From the NCBI GenBank assembly GCA_023150835.1, contig JAKLKB010000084.1, forward strand, positions 1-42,330: a stretch of DNA of 42,330 nt, in the 5' to 3' direction. The first letter of the stretch is position 1; each line of letters opens with the position of its first letter. Made by a program: the position numbers and the translations under genes. Positions 1 through 9,800 of this stretch are shown one piece after another. The notes below the pieces were generated by a model, which did no database searches, was not told the DNA's origin, and saw only the letters and a program-made list of their open reading frames with translations. This DNA is from Myxococcota bacterium (GTDB taxonomy: Bacteria; Myxococcota_C; UBA6777).

Positions 1-130
1 CGCTTGAGGCTCTTTCCCTTGTCATCCGTAACAATTGTAAAATCAGTTCGCGTCGAAAACGACCGTCAACATGGCAACACAATACTCCCGATCCTCTTGT
101 TGTTTCCGATGTCATTGCTTAACCTGATGC

Positions 131-210
131 CAATGGGGCAACCATGTGTGGTTGCCTACAAAACACCGTGTGATTTCCAACACGTAGGGGCAACCAGGTG
201 TGGTTGCCCT
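131..210. repeat. Pair of small GGGCAACC/GGTTGCCC hairpins
   Basis: Two neighbouring inverted repeats are visible. The first pairs GGCAACC (137-143) with GGTTGCC (150-156) around a 6-base loop. The second pairs GGGCAACC (188-195) with GGTTGCCC (202-209) around AGGTGT. The second is preceded by GTAG, giving GTAGGGGC, the same opening as the core of the palindromic repeats found later in the window. The ATACGA-type ends of that family are not seen here, so this is a relative or an independent palindrome. No poly-T tract follows, so a classical terminator is not supported. Confidence 0.6.
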
Positions 211-216
211 GACTGA

Positions 217-646
217 GAAGTGTTGCCTCTTGATACCTCTCTCATGGCGTTGGTCTTCTCATGTTTGAGCCTCCAAAACACTTCGTTCTTTCCGATGTTT
301 CGCTCGCTCGTCATTGGCTTGTCATGTAGCGAGACCGTCCTCAGGAAAGTACACTAAACAGACCTTTTCGCCCTAATTTCTCGATCAAGATCGGCACCGA
401 GGCGATCCAGCTTTTGGGGTTCGTTATAAAAAATCTTCTTGACACGCATTATTTCATGGAATACACTCCACATAATTACAGTAATTTGAATCAGTAAAGA
501 TGAGCGCGCAAGTGAAAATCGCTGGAATACATGAAGAGAAACGAGCGAAATGAGCAAAAAAGTCAGATGTCTACAGTTCACTCAAAGCATTTATTAAAAA
601 AATATCTTACAACGATCATACCAATTCACTAGAAGGAACCACAAAA
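217..646. other. Intergenic region, no gene seen
   Basis: No reading frame here has a convincing start, ribosome site and protein-like composition. A short minus-strand frame at 354-581 has only a GTG start and no family resemblance. Base composition shifts towards AT from about 410 onward and stays so through the methyltransferase gene, which fits a horizontally acquired segment. The last 15 bases carry the ribosome site of that gene (AAGGA at 633-637). Confidence 0.5.
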
Positions 647-1726
647 ATGCTTTCCAACACAACAAGCCTGATGAAAGTCTCGGTCGAGCGTGGGACATAC
701 AAGGTATGTGACGCAAAAAAAGTCGCTGGTGGGCAATATCATACAAAAAGGCAGCAATGGCTTAAACAGCATATCGCTGAATTTATTCAACAAGCAAACG
801 CACAACACTACGTGGACCCCTTCGCAGGACACGGTGATCTCTTCCGAACATTGCTTCATTTGATCGGAGAAAAATCGACGATTGGTTACGATCTCGATCC
901 GACGCTTCATTGGCCAATCAATAACAGCCTCATCGAAATACCAAAGCACCCGAATTCAATCCTCGTTACGAATCCTCCATACTTGGCAAAACACAGCGCA
1001 AAACGTAAAGGAGTGGAGCATTCTGTTTGCGATTACTATAACGACAGCGGATTCGACGACCTTTATTTGATCGCGATGTCGAAATGTATAAAAAGCTACG
1101 ACAAATGTGTTTTTATCGTCCCAGAAACATACGTGAACTCGAATACTCAATTCGATGGGATTGTTTCAATAACAATTATACTTGAAAGTATTTTCGACGA
1201 CACGGATACTCCGGTATGCGTCGTCTGTTATGATAAATCTTTTCTGGGAGATGTTCAAATATTTATTGGCGATCATTTGATCGGGAGGATGGCACATTTG
1301 AATTCATTTCGATTGCGGCCAAAGAAAGATGTACCCATTCGGTTCAATGTTCCCGACGGACGTATCGGCCTACGTGCTGTCGATATGTTGGATTCATCCA
1401 AAAAAATCAAATTCATGCCAGCTTCGGAATTAAAATACAACGCAAAAAACATAAAAAACTCAAGTAGATTAATCACCTACATCGATTTAGACGGAGTACA
1501 AATCGAACAGATTCCGAAGATATGCGAGAAGGCGAATGAATTATTGATCAAAATTAGAGAAGCGACATACGATATAATTTTTTCGCCGTTCAAGGGAAAC
1601 GCAAAAGACGGTACGAGAAGAAGGCGGCTTGATTACGATCTGGCGAGAGCTGTACTAGAAAAAGCTTATAAGGAAACGGTACCGATGCCAAACACTCCAG
1701 CACAATTAAGAATGTTGCCGATATGA
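647..1726 (+). CDS. Adenine-type (N6) DNA methyltransferase, probably type II, solitary
   Basis: The 359-residue protein carries the two hallmarks of amino-methyltransferases. A motif I-like segment VDPFAGHGDLFR (about residues 55-66) would bind S-adenosylmethionine, and a catalytic NPPY (residues 109-112) is typical of N6-adenine enzymes. Between them IGYDLDP looks like the motif II acidic strand. The order motif I then NPPY fits a gamma-like arrangement. The rest, including a basic stretch GTRRRRLDYD near the C-terminus, is presumably target recognition; no sequence specificity can be read from it. The start at 647 has a good ribosome site (AAGGA, 9 bases upstream). It ends 6 bases from the convergent lepB stop. 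No restriction endonuclease is visible, although one could lie left of the window. AT-rich composition unlike its neighbours suggests transfer. Confidence 0.8.
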   Translation: MLSNTTSLMKVSVERGTYKVCDAKKVAGGQYHTKRQQWLKQHIAEFIQQANAQHYVDPFAGHGDLFRTLLHLIGEKSTIGYDLDPTLHWPINNSLIEIPKHPNSILVTNPPYLAKHSAKRKGVEHSVCDYYNDSGFDDLYLIAMSKCIKSYDKCVFIVPETYVNSNTQFDGIVSITIILESIFDDTDTPVCVVCYDKSFLGDVQIFIGDHLIGRMAHLNSFRLRPKKDVPIRFNVPDGRIGLRAVDMLDSSKKIKFMPASELKYNAKNIKNSSRLITYIDLDGVQIEQIPKICEKANELLIKIREATYDIIFSPFKGNAKDGTRRRRLDYDLARAVLEKAYKETVPMPNTPAQLRMLPI

Positions 1727-1732
1727 CGGACA

Positions 1733-2731
1733 TCATTGAATGGTTTTGAAGACGCGATCCCAACGAATCCGTTGGACGAAAAGGCCGGGCTTCTCGCCTT
1801 GATCGGAGATCCAGATCAAAAAGGCTTTGCCCTTGATGTAATCCATCGGGACAAGGCCCCAATCGCGGCTGTCTGAGCTGTGATCGCGATTATCGCCCAT
1901 GACAAAGACATGGCCGGGCTTCACCACAGGCCCCCAAGGCCGCCGAGAAAGAGGGCCGTTGTCTTGGGAAGACCAGTTTTGAAATAGGCTTCCGTCTTGT
2001 TCATCCGCAAGTGTTTGATAACTCACACCATAGAGATTTTCTTGAAAGATACGCCCGACTTTCTTGTCCCATCGTTCTTCGTCGACAGGCTCGAAATAGG
2101 TGTGTTGTCCACCTTTGGCGCGAGAGATGGGTTTGTCGTTGATGTAAAGAACGTTTCCACGAACGGCGATGCGATCTCCGGGCAAGCCGACAACGCGCTT
2201 GATAAAGTCTTTTCGTTGGTCGATGATTCCCAAAAAGTTGGTGCGCTTTTCTGCGGGGTACACGAAGACGATCACATCGCCGCGTTGGGGTCCAGCGCCG
2301 ATTTGCAGCTTTTTGTTCACAAAGGGAATCCACAAGCCATAAGACATCTTGTTGACGAAGATATGATCGCCGATGGCGAGGGTGGGAACCATCGAACCAG
2401 AGGGGATCTTAAAGGGTTCGATCAAAAAAGTTCGTAAAAACAAAGCGATGGCGACAGCGATCAGGATCGAATCGGCATATTCTCGAAACACACTTTTTCG
2501 GAAGGGAGCAAGGATGCGTGCGGCGTCCTGTTCGAGCGCTTTGAGGGCTTTGCTGAGTTTTTCGGGTTCAGCGTTTTGTTGCGCGAGCAGCTCAGAAAGT
2601 GCCTTGATGTGTTCGTCGAGTTTGGCGAGATCGGCAGATTCGAACTTTTTGCTGTGTTTTTTGTGAAGCCGCTGGACCTCAAGGAGCAAGGATTGAGCGC
2701 GACGGCGCTCAAGAACAGCAGGAGTGGGCAT
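1733..2731 (-). CDS. lepB: Signal peptidase I
   Basis: This is the leader peptidase that cleaves Sec/Tat signal peptides at the periplasmic face of the inner membrane. After a charged, helical N-terminal stretch of about 80 residues there is one membrane segment (about 87-104). The catalytic box IPSGSMVPTL follows, with the nucleophile Ser113. Box DFIKRVVGLPGD carries the general-base Lys178, and GDNRDHSSDSRDWG is the conserved C-terminal box. At 332 residues it resembles proteobacterial enzymes in length, but the extra cytoplasmic coiled-coil-like N-terminus replaces the usual first membrane helix. The ribosome site is weak (AAGAG just upstream, a better AAGGA 14 bases away). It lies 62 bases downstream of lepA on the same strand, the classic lepA-lepB arrangement, so cotranscription is likely. 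Confidence 0.96.
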   Translation of the reverse strand: MPTPAVLERRRAQSLLLEVQRLHKKHSKKFESADLAKLDEHIKALSELLAQQNAEPEKLSKALKALEQDAARILAPFRKSVFREYADSILIAVAIALFLRTFLIEPFKIPSGSMVPTLAIGDHIFVNKMSYGLWIPFVNKKLQIGAGPQRGDVIVFVYPAEKRTNFLGIIDQRKDFIKRVVGLPGDRIAVRGNVLYINDKPISRAKGGQHTYFEPVDEERWDKKVGRIFQENLYGVSYQTLADEQDGSLFQNWSSQDNGPLSRRPWGPVVKPGHVFVMGDNRDHSSDSRDWGLVPMDYIKGKAFLIWISDQGEKPGLFVQRIRWDRVFKTIQ

Positions 2732-2793
2732 CGCTCTTTTTCGTCCTTTTTTCTTCGCGTGGTGTACAGGATAAACGCAATCACAGGGTAGAT

Positions 2794-4596
2794 TTATTCG
2801 TCATCCAAGCGCAAGACGGCCATGAAGGCGCTTTGTGGGATCTCGACGTTGCCGATCTGTTTCATGCGCTTTTTCCCGGCCTTTTGCTTTTCGAGCAGCT
2901 TGCGCTTTCGAGAGATATCGCCGCCGTAGCATTTGGCGATGACGTTTTTGCGCATCGCTTTTTGAGTGGTTCGTGCGATCACGCGATTTCCGATGGCGGC
3001 TTGGATCGCGACTTCAAAGAGTTGTCGGGGGATCACATCTTTGAGTTTTTGTGTGAGGGCTTGGCCACGATGGAAGGCTTTGTCGCGGTGCGTGATGATC
3101 GAAAGCGCATCGACGTTGTCGCCGTTGAGCAAGATATCCAGCCGCACGAGATTTCCGACGCGGTAGTCGAGGAAGTCGTAATCAAGCGAAGCATAGCCGC
3201 GAGAGACCGACTTGAGGCGATCAAAGAAATCAAACGCCACTTCCGCGAGAGGCAGATGATAACGAACCGCAGAGCGTTGGGTTCCAAGGTATTCGATGCC
3301 TTGTTGAAGGCCGCGTCGTTCTTCGCACAGTTTGATGATGGCCCCGATGTATTCGGTCGGGACGTAGATGGTGGCATTGATGTAAGGTTCTTCGATATGC
3401 TCGATCTCGACGGCATCAGGGAGTTTTGCGGGGTTGTCTACGTAGATCATCTCGCTTGATTTGAGGAAGCAATGGTAGATCACGGAGGGCGAAGTGGTGA
3501 TGAGATCGAGGTCATACTCGCGTTCGAGGCGTTCTTGAATGATCTCCATGTGGAGCAAGCCAAGAAACCCACAGCGAAAGCCAAAGCCGAGAGCTTGGGA
3601 GGTTTCAGGCTCAAAGGAAAAAGAAGCATCGTTGAGGCGGAGTTTTTCGAGGGCTTCGCGCAGATCTTCGTAGTCGGCGGATTCGACAGGGTAGAGGCCG
3701 CTAAAGACCATCGGTTTGACTTCTTTAAATCCGCGCAACGGCTCGATACAAGGGCGCTCCGCAAGCGTGATCGTGTCTCCGATTCGAGCCTCCGAGACAT
3801 TTTTGATACTGGCGGTGACAAAGCCGACCTCGCCGCACGAAAGCTGCGGTAGCCCACCCGGGCGAGGAAGAAACGCACCTAAGGTTTGGACTTCATAGGT
3901 TTTTCCTGTCGAGAAGATCTGGATCTTGTCGCCGACTTTGAGGCTGCCGTCCACCACACGGATCATCGAGGTCACACCGCGATACGAGTCATACCAGCAG
4001 TCAAAGATCAAAGCGCGCAAAGGAGCCTCAGGATCGCCTTTTGGGGGGGGGAGTTTTTCTGCGATCGCTTCAAGGACTTTTTCGATATGTAGCCCGGTTT
4101 TTGCGCTGACAAAGATCGCTTCCGAAGCTTCCAAGCCGATGATATCTTCGACTTCTTTGGCGATGCGCTCGGGTTCGGCGCTTGGCAGGTCGATCTTGTT
4201 GACAACTGTGACAAGTTCGAGATTCGAATCCAGCGCCATATAGACGTTCGAGAGCGTTTGAGCTTCGACGCCTTGGGCAGCATCGACGACCAACAAAGCT
4301 CCTTCGCAAGAGTCCAAGGCACGAGACACTTCGTACATAAAGTCCACATGGCCGGGGGTATCGATCAGGTTGTATTGGTAGACTTTGCCGTCTTTGTGTT
4401 TGTAGTGCAAACGCACCGCAGAAGCCTTGATCGTGATGCCGCGTTCCCGTTCGAGGTCCATATTGTCGAGAAGTTGCTCTGTTCTTTCGCGGTCATCCAC
4501 AGCCCCAACAGCGTCAAGGATACGATCCGCAAGGGTGGACTTGCCGTGATCGATATGAGCGATGATACAAAAATTACGGATATGTTCTTGTGACAT
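2794..4596 (-). CDS. lepA: Elongation factor 4 (LepA), ribosome back-translocase GTPase
   Basis: LepA is a translational GTPase that binds stalled or mistranslocated ribosomes. The 600-residue length matches the family. The G1 loop AHIDHGKS is at residues 13-20, the switch II DTPGH at 79-83 and the G4 NKID at 133-136. The EF-G-like domains follow, ending in the LepA-specific C-terminal domain with the basic [17 protein letters not shown] segment. The ATG at 4596 gives the family-typical N-terminus [19 protein letters not shown]. It precedes lepB on the same strand and is probably the first gene of a lepA-lepB transcript. A run of seven to eight G/C bases at about 4045 is intact in frame. Confidence 0.97.
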   Translation of the reverse strand: MSQEHIRNFCIIAHIDHGKSTLADRILDAVGAVDDRERTEQLLDNMDLERERGITIKASAVRLHYKHKDGKVYQYNLIDTPGHVDFMYEVSRALDSCEGALLVVDAAQGVEAQTLSNVYMALDSNLELVTVVNKIDLPSAEPERIAKEVEDIIGLEASEAIFVSAKTGLHIEKVLEAIAEKLPPPKGDPEAPLRALIFDCWYDSYRGVTSMIRVVDGSLKVGDKIQIFSTGKTYEVQTLGAFLPRPGGLPQLSCGEVGFVTASIKNVSEARIGDTITLAERPCIEPLRGFKEVKPMVFSGLYPVESADYEDLREALEKLRLNDASFSFEPETSQALGFGFRCGFLGLLHMEIIQERLEREYDLDLITTSPSVIYHCFLKSSEMIYVDNPAKLPDAVEIEHIEEPYINATIYVPTEYIGAIIKLCEERRGLQQGIEYLGTQRSAVRYHLPLAEVAFDFFDRLKSVSRGYASLDYDFLDYRVGNLVRLDILLNGDNVDALSIITHRDKAFHRGQALTQKLKDVIPRQLFEVAIQAAIGNRVIARTTQKAMRKNVIAKCYGGDISRKRKLLEKQKAGKKRMKQIGNVEIPQSAFMAVLRLDDE

Positions 4597-4780
4597 GATC
4601 TACTTCTTGTGTAAGTCGCCGCACATCGGGCATTTTGGCATCCGAACCTTCGGTTCCAAAACGGTGCCTTGATGTGTTTGGCAGAAAGCATCGAGCGAAA
4701 GAAAACAAGCATCCACGGACGCTTTAGAAGCGTTGCATCCACCAACGCTGTGGACAAACCCAACAGCGTCGCTTATGGCA
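4597..4780. other. Short intergenic region with two inverted repeats
   Basis: This 184-base stretch separates the epimerase gene from lepA on the minus strand. It holds the inverted repeats ACGCTT/AAGCGT (about 4722-4736) and CCGAAGGTTCGG (about 4642-4653). In minus-strand frame there is also an open 38-codon run ending at a TAG at 4602-4600, just 3 bases before the lepA ATG. It contains CPMCG-type cysteines but has only a GTG start without a ribosome site. It is not called as a gene. Confidence 0.4.
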
Positions 4781-5725
4781 TCAACCGAGATATCGTCGGT
4801 AATAGGCGATGGTTTCGGCGAAACCTTCGCGTGGCGAATAGCGTGGCGACCATCCCAAGACTTGGCGGGCTCGGGAGATATCGGGACAACGGCGTTTTGG
4901 ATCGTCTTTGTGCGGCAGCGGCATATAGGTTAACGTGCTTTTGGATTCGGTGAGATCGATGATCAGCTCAGCGAATTCGCGCACCGTCATCTCATGTGGG
5001 TTGCCGATGTTGACGGGATCGTTGTAATCGCTCCAGAGCAAACGAACGATGCCTTCGACTTGATCAGCGACGTAGCAAAAAGAGCGCGTTTGACTACCAT
5101 CGCCAAAGATGGTGATCGGCTCGTTGCGAAGGGCTTGCATAATAAAGTTGGGGACAACACGCCCGTCGTCCGTGCGGTTGCGCGGGCCGTATGTGTTAAA
5201 GATCCGCACCACACGCACAGGGATATCCCATTTTCGGTGGTAGGTGTAGGTGATGGCTTCGGCGAAGCGCTTGGCTTCATCGTAGCAAGCGCGTGTACCG
5301 ATCGAACTGACGTGTCCGACGTAACTTTCGACTTGAGGATGGATCTCAGGGTCACCGTAGACTTCGGAAGTTGAACTCAGAAAGAATCGCGCCCCGCTGT
5401 GACGGGCGACTTCGAGCATATTTTCCGTTCCGTGAGAGCCAACACGCAGCGTTTCGATCGAATAACGCACGTAATCCACGGGACTGGCAGGGCTGGCGAG
5501 GTGCATCACGGCATCCCATCCACCATCGTACAGGTCGGATAAATCAAGCGATACATCGCGTTCGAGAAATTGAAATCTCGGATGTTCGGCGAGATGTTGA
5601 AGATTGATGCGTCTTCCCGTCAACAGGTTATCCAGAACGGTCACTTCGTGGCCGTCTTGCAACAAGCGATCGGTCAAATGTGACCCCAAAAACCCCGAAC
5701 CACCAGAGAGTAAGATCTTGCTCAT
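4781..5725 (-). CDS. NAD-dependent epimerase, UDP-glucuronate decarboxylase type
   Basis: This is a short-chain dehydrogenase/reductase of the extended type. The N-terminal GGSGFLG (residues 8-14) is the NAD-binding glycine motif. SST (117-119) and Y148-x3-K152 form the catalytic set. The surrounding [12 protein letters not shown] is the signature I associate with UDP-glucuronate decarboxylases (UDP-xylose synthases), enzymes supplying UDP-xylose for surface polysaccharides; dTDP-glucose dehydratase-like activity is the main alternative. The protein is 314 residues, the usual length. I chose the ATG at 5725 rather than a frame opening 24 codons earlier, because TAGGA lies about 7 bases upstream and the Rossmann fold begins immediately. 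It is 184 bases upstream of lepA on the same strand; no sugar-pathway neighbour is visible. Confidence 0.88.
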   Translation of the reverse strand: MSKILLSGGSGFLGSHLTDRLLQDGHEVTVLDNLLTGRRINLQHLAEHPRFQFLERDVSLDLSDLYDGGWDAVMHLASPASPVDYVRYSIETLRVGSHGTENMLEVARHSGARFFLSSTSEVYGDPEIHPQVESYVGHVSSIGTRACYDEAKRFAEAITYTYHRKWDIPVRVVRIFNTYGPRNRTDDGRVVPNFIMQALRNEPITIFGDGSQTRSFCYVADQVEGIVRLLWSDYNDPVNIGNPHEMTVREFAELIIDLTESKSTLTYMPLPHKDDPKRRCPDISRARQVLGWSPRYSPREGFAETIAYYRRYLG

Positions 5726-6072
5726 AAAAAATCCTAAGAGAGAGAGAAAGAGAGAAAGAAACCTCCGCCTTCTTAGCAGGCCAACACAACGCACCAACAG
5801 AAGAGAGGTTGTTTTTGCGGCGATTTGAGTGGGATGAGTCGAAGGAGGGGTGACACGAAGTCTTTGCCTTGATTCTTTTTGATCGAGGCGTTATGCTCAC
5901 GCCGATCGTGTGTGGGTGTACCATCCCCGCACCAGCGATGTATAAGATGGCACATCCGCTTGTAGGAGAAGCTCTCGCAGGTAGGATGTTTTGGGTTGAC
6001 CCCTGCGATGGCCCGCTAAGTTACTGAGAGGTCGGCCCCTTGTCAACTCTTCTTTTGTTGGAGAACAAATCC
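5726..6072. promoter_or_regulatory. Divergent intergenic region with a possible promoter
   Basis: This region separates the minus-strand epimerase from the plus-strand lipoprotein and should contain promoters for both. The best plus-strand candidate is TTGATT (5869-5874), 17 bases, then TATGCT (5892-5897), each matching the sigma-70 consensus at four of six positions. A second TTGACC at 5996-6001 lacks a convincing partner. A purine-poor CTCT-rich tract (minus strand, about 5735-5765) precedes the epimerase ribosome site. Nothing else is seen. Confidence 0.3.
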
Positions 6073-6723
6073 ATGCGAGGGATGCTTTCCTCTGTTCGGT
6101 TTCTCGGTGCCTTGTGTTTTGTTTTTCTCGTAGGTTGCGGCCCCGCCAATCAAGACGCCAAGAAAAAAGACGAGAAAGAAGATCCGATCAAAGCTGCTTC
6201 TCAAGAACCTACCGTCCCTCAGCCGGGCGAAACCATGCAGCGCTTCGATCTCAACAAAGACAAAAAGCCCGATATGTGGAAGTTTTTCGTTGAAAAGCCT
6301 GATCCACGCGATGGCAGCAAAAAGATCCGAGAGCTTGTCCGTATCGAAGTCGATCTCAACGGCGACAACCGCGTCGATATCCAACGCTTCTACGAAAATG
6401 GTGTCAAAGTTCGAGAACGCTTTGATTTGGATTACGACGGAAAGTTTGATCTCGTCAACCACTACAGCCAAGGCTACCTGATCAAGCAAGAGATCTTCCA
6501 GCGCTCCCAAACCATCCCCGACCTTGTCAAACACTTCGAGATCATCGAAGAAAAAGGCAAAAAGAAGAAAAAAGTTCGCCTTGCCCGCAAAGAACGGGAT
6601 CAAAACCTCGACGGAAAGCCCGACTATTGGGAGTATTGGGAAAACGGGATGCTTGACCGCATTGGCCGAGACACCGACTTTGACGGAAAAGTGGACGTTT
6701 GGGAACGCCCACAAGCCAACTAA
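6073..6723 (+). CDS. Small lipoprotein with Ca-binding-like D-x-N-x-D-G repeats
   Basis: The 216-residue protein begins with a lipoprotein signal (hydrophobic stretch ending LVGC, Cys22), so it should be lipidated and exported. The mature part contains five acidic loops of the type D-x-[N/D]-x-D-[G/K]-x-x-D: DLNKDKKPD, DLNGDNRVD, DLDYDGKFD, DQNLDGKPD and DTDFDGKVD. Each is followed by an aromatic pair such as W-K-F-F or W-E-Y-W. These resemble EF-hand or thrombospondin-3-type calcium loops, so calcium binding is inferred. I chose ATG 6073 because GGAG lies 9 bases upstream; an in-frame TTG at 6040 has no such site. Its TAA stop is the first three bases of a palindromic repeat. The function is unknown; it converges with the giant IPT lipoprotein. 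Confidence 0.8.
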   Translation: MRGMLSSVRFLGALCFVFLVGCGPANQDAKKKDEKEDPIKAASQEPTVPQPGETMQRFDLNKDKKPDMWKFFVEKPDPRDGSKKIRELVRIEVDLNGDNRVDIQRFYENGVKVRERFDLDYDGKFDLVNHYSQGYLIKQEIFQRSQTIPDLVKHFEIIEEKGKKKKKVRLARKERDQNLDGKPDYWEYWENGMLDRIGRDTDFDGKVDVWERPQAN

Positions 6724-6831
6724 TACGAAATCCGCCCATTGTGTGATCGTAAAAATGTAGGGGCAGCCCCCTGTGGCTGCCCGACGACAGGGCGTCTACG
6801 TAGTCGTACACACCATTCGGATATCGTATTA
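6721..6831 (+). repeat. Palindromic repeat A, copy 1 (complete, 111 bp)
   Basis: The element has imperfect terminal inverted repeats: TAATACGAAATCCG at the left and CGGATATCGTATTA at the right. Inside is a GGGGCAGCC/GGCTGCCC hairpin and the sequence CAGGGCGTCTACG. It occupies exactly the space between two convergent genes. Bases 6721-6723 are the TAA stop of the lipoprotein, and 6829-6831, read on the minus strand, are the TAA stop of the IPT protein. TA flanks both ends, consistent with a TA target duplication. There is no poly-T tract, so use as a bidirectional terminator is only a possibility. Orientation is defined here as plus when ATCCGCCC is at the left. Confidence 0.9.
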
Positions 6832-9800
6832 TTTGCAGAAACCAGCCGTACAAGCGACGTTGGAGGGAGCATCAGGGAGGGCGGAACACTGGGATGTTTG
6901 GGTACAAGTGGGTCGGCAAGCGTTGGTGTCGCAAGATTCACCGCTTGCGCAAGGCTTGCTGCAGTCGGGGTTTTGGACGTTCAGTTTAACTTCGGCGCTT
7001 TTTTCGGTGACGTTGCAGGAGGGATCTTTGCAACGCAACACATAAAGCGGGTACTGTCCGGCATATTTAATGTTGGAGAGATTCAGCGTGAAGCTAAAGG
7101 TGCTGGTTTTGGGTGTGGTTCCGGGGATGGGGTTGAGCAGGTTGTTGTTAAAGATCACGATATCGGTCGCGAGTAGATTGGTGCCTGTGATGTTCACCTG
7201 TTGAAAAGCAACGCCGCGATAGACGATGGGTGGGCTGACGCTGGTGGCGGTGGGAGCGGGAGGTGGCTTGATGGTAAAGATCACAGGGTTACTCTCTTCG
7301 CCTGTGGGGTTGGCGATGGTCATGATGTAATCACCCGCTTCAAGGCCGTTAAGGCTCAAGATGCCATCCGCGTACTCGTCGTCGATATACGACTCCCACT
7401 GCCAAGCCGAAGTGACGTCTTTCCCCTTGGGATCGATGATCTTGATGACAGGATCTTTCAAGCAATAATAGCCTGTTCCGATATCACACATCCGCTCGCC
7501 CGAAAAATAGATATCAACAGAAGTCTTGGAACCGAGTACAACGCTGGTGGGGGAGATGTAGTCGACAATTGGCGGAGGAACGGGCTTAACGAAGATCATA
7601 AACAAGTTGCTGGTCGTGGTTCCTTCGCGTGCTTGGAAGTAGTAGTTGCCCGTAGCAAGGCTGTTTGCATCGATCTTGGTCACTTCGATCAACAGAGCAT
7701 TGCTGAATGTGCTGGCGACGACTTGGTTTTGGAACAACATCTCTGTGTTGGTGGTAAAGCCTTTGCCGTTGGCTTTGATCGGGCCGTAGCTTTGGCCGCG
7801 TTGGAAGTTGTTGGGATCGAAGGCATCGATGGTCAACGTGGCGGATGCAGCAAGGATCGAATAGCGTATTTCGTTGGTTTTTTTGGAGTTTTGGTTGTCG
7901 ACCACAAACTTGATCTCGCCGGGTGTTGCGCCTGTAAAGTCCACAGGCAGCTTGGTTTCGATCTGTTTGTCCGAAACGAAGTTGGTGTCAACGGCTGTAC
8001 CATTCCACAAGAGCTTGTGTTTGGAACTGAAGTTTGCACCGTTGATGACGATCTTTGCCTTGTCACCGACCTTTGCATAAGGCGGAGAAACGGAAGAGAC
8101 GTAGGGATGGGGTGGTTCGAGAACGGCGAAGGTGGAGGTAGAACTTTTGGCACCACAAGGATTGACCACAGCGAGCGAGACTTTTCCGGGCGCGATGCCG
8201 TTGAGGTTGAGGCGCACAGAAAGCGTGGAGCAGTTGGTTGACGAAGAATAGCGGGAGCAGGTGGTCGATTGTGGAACCCCGTTCATCTCGACGATGGCTC
8301 CCGGTCGCCAAAGCCCTTCGGAACCCGAGGAATAATCCAACTCGATCTCTGCGATCGTATCGGCAGGAGCGGCGGACGGCGCAATGGAATCGATACTGCG
8401 CGTCGAGGTTTCCGAGTTGGCTTGAACGGCGAATTCTTGGGGAGCGGACTCTGCACCGGGGCCGTTAATTACCTTGACTTGGTAGGAGCCAGCGACAAGG
8501 TTGCTGCCTTTGACGCTGATGCGGAGTTCTTGGGCGGAAACGAAGGTGAGTTTGTTGGTAGTGCTGGTAGTGGTGTAAGACGTGTTGCCGAACATCAACT
8601 CGCTGGTAGCGACAAAGTTGCGCCCATAAACAACGACATCTGTATCGCACTTGGTGTTCCAGCCGTCAGGGGTAAGAGCGGTCACTTGGGGGGCGCGGTA
8701 AGTGACCGTCACGGTGAAGTTGTTGGATTTTTTACCCGTCGAGCTTTGGACATGGGCGTTGTAGTTTCCGGGTGTAAAGTTGTAGTCTTTGGGGTTCAGT
8801 TCTGCGACGAAAAAGAACGGGCTGATGCCCGATATCTTTGTGATCTCTTTGTTGTCGATGAAGAATTTGAGACCCGTACGGAAGCGTTGGCCGTTGACGT
8901 TTACTTTGTTCTCTTCGCCGATGTAGATATTGAACGGGATCACGCGATCGAGGATGGGGGCGGGATCGGTGTCTTCGACGTTGAATTTGAATTTGTTGGA
9001 TTCTTGTCCCGAGGGGTTCTTGACCCAAACATCGTATGCACCCGCCGCAACGTTTGTGAGATCGAGTTCAGGATCCGCTTGCACTTCGTCGCGCCGAGGA
9101 CGCACAGAAGGGATCTCTTTGCCGTTGAAGAAGAGCTTGACACCGACTTCAAAGCCGGTGCCGTGAACGCTGAAAGGCAGCTTGGTTCCAGCCGTTGCAA
9201 AAGGCGGATTGAGCAAGGATATCTGCGGGGGAGGACCGAGGACAAGCACGTCAAAGTTCACCGAGGCCGAACGACGGCCTCCGGGGTTCAGGACATAAAG
9301 CTTGTAGGTGCCTTTGAAGATCCCTTGGAGGTCGAGAGGCGCTTTGATCTGTGTGGAACTGATGTATGTCGTCGCAAGAGGGGTTGTTTCAAAGAGGATC
9401 TGAGAGTCTTGGATAAAGCCTTTGCCAGCGATCTGGATCTCCAGCTTTTGGCCTTCTCCCGCTCGATCGGGCGTGATCGATGTGATCTCTGGAAGAGGGA
9501 TATCGTTGACCTTGAACTGAAGGGCGTTTGAGCGTTTGTTGTTGATGTTGATCACACTCATATCGTAACTGCCCGCCCCAACGCCTCGAAGATCGAGCTT
9601 GATCTTGAGTTCGGTATCCGAGACATAGCGGGTTTCGAGACGACGGTTGCCAAAGTCAAGACGCGCTCCTGCGACAAATCCCGTCCCTTTGAGGACCAGA
9701 TCGACGGCGGACTCGGTGCTGGCTTCGGTGGGAGAAACGCTTGCGAGGGTGGGTTCTTTGTCGAATCCCAAGATCGCCGTGATGGTGAGGGTATCGGGCG

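Noticed and set aside
4-216. Plus-strand open frame at the window start
   Set aside because: It runs through the two hairpins, has no family resemblance and no clear ribosome site.
354-581. Minus-strand frame with a signal-like N-terminus
   Set aside because: Starts at GTG without a ribosome site and shows no recognisable domain; AT-rich DNA makes short hydrophobic frames likely.
6721-6831. Rho-independent bidirectional terminator
   Set aside because: A strong stem is present but there is no T-tract on either side; the repeat occurs in non-terminator positions too.
8269-9531. 420-codon plus-strand frame opposite the IPT lipoprotein
   Set aside because: Antisense shadow of a clearly coding gene; its composition is Arg/Asp/Val-rich with no domain pattern.
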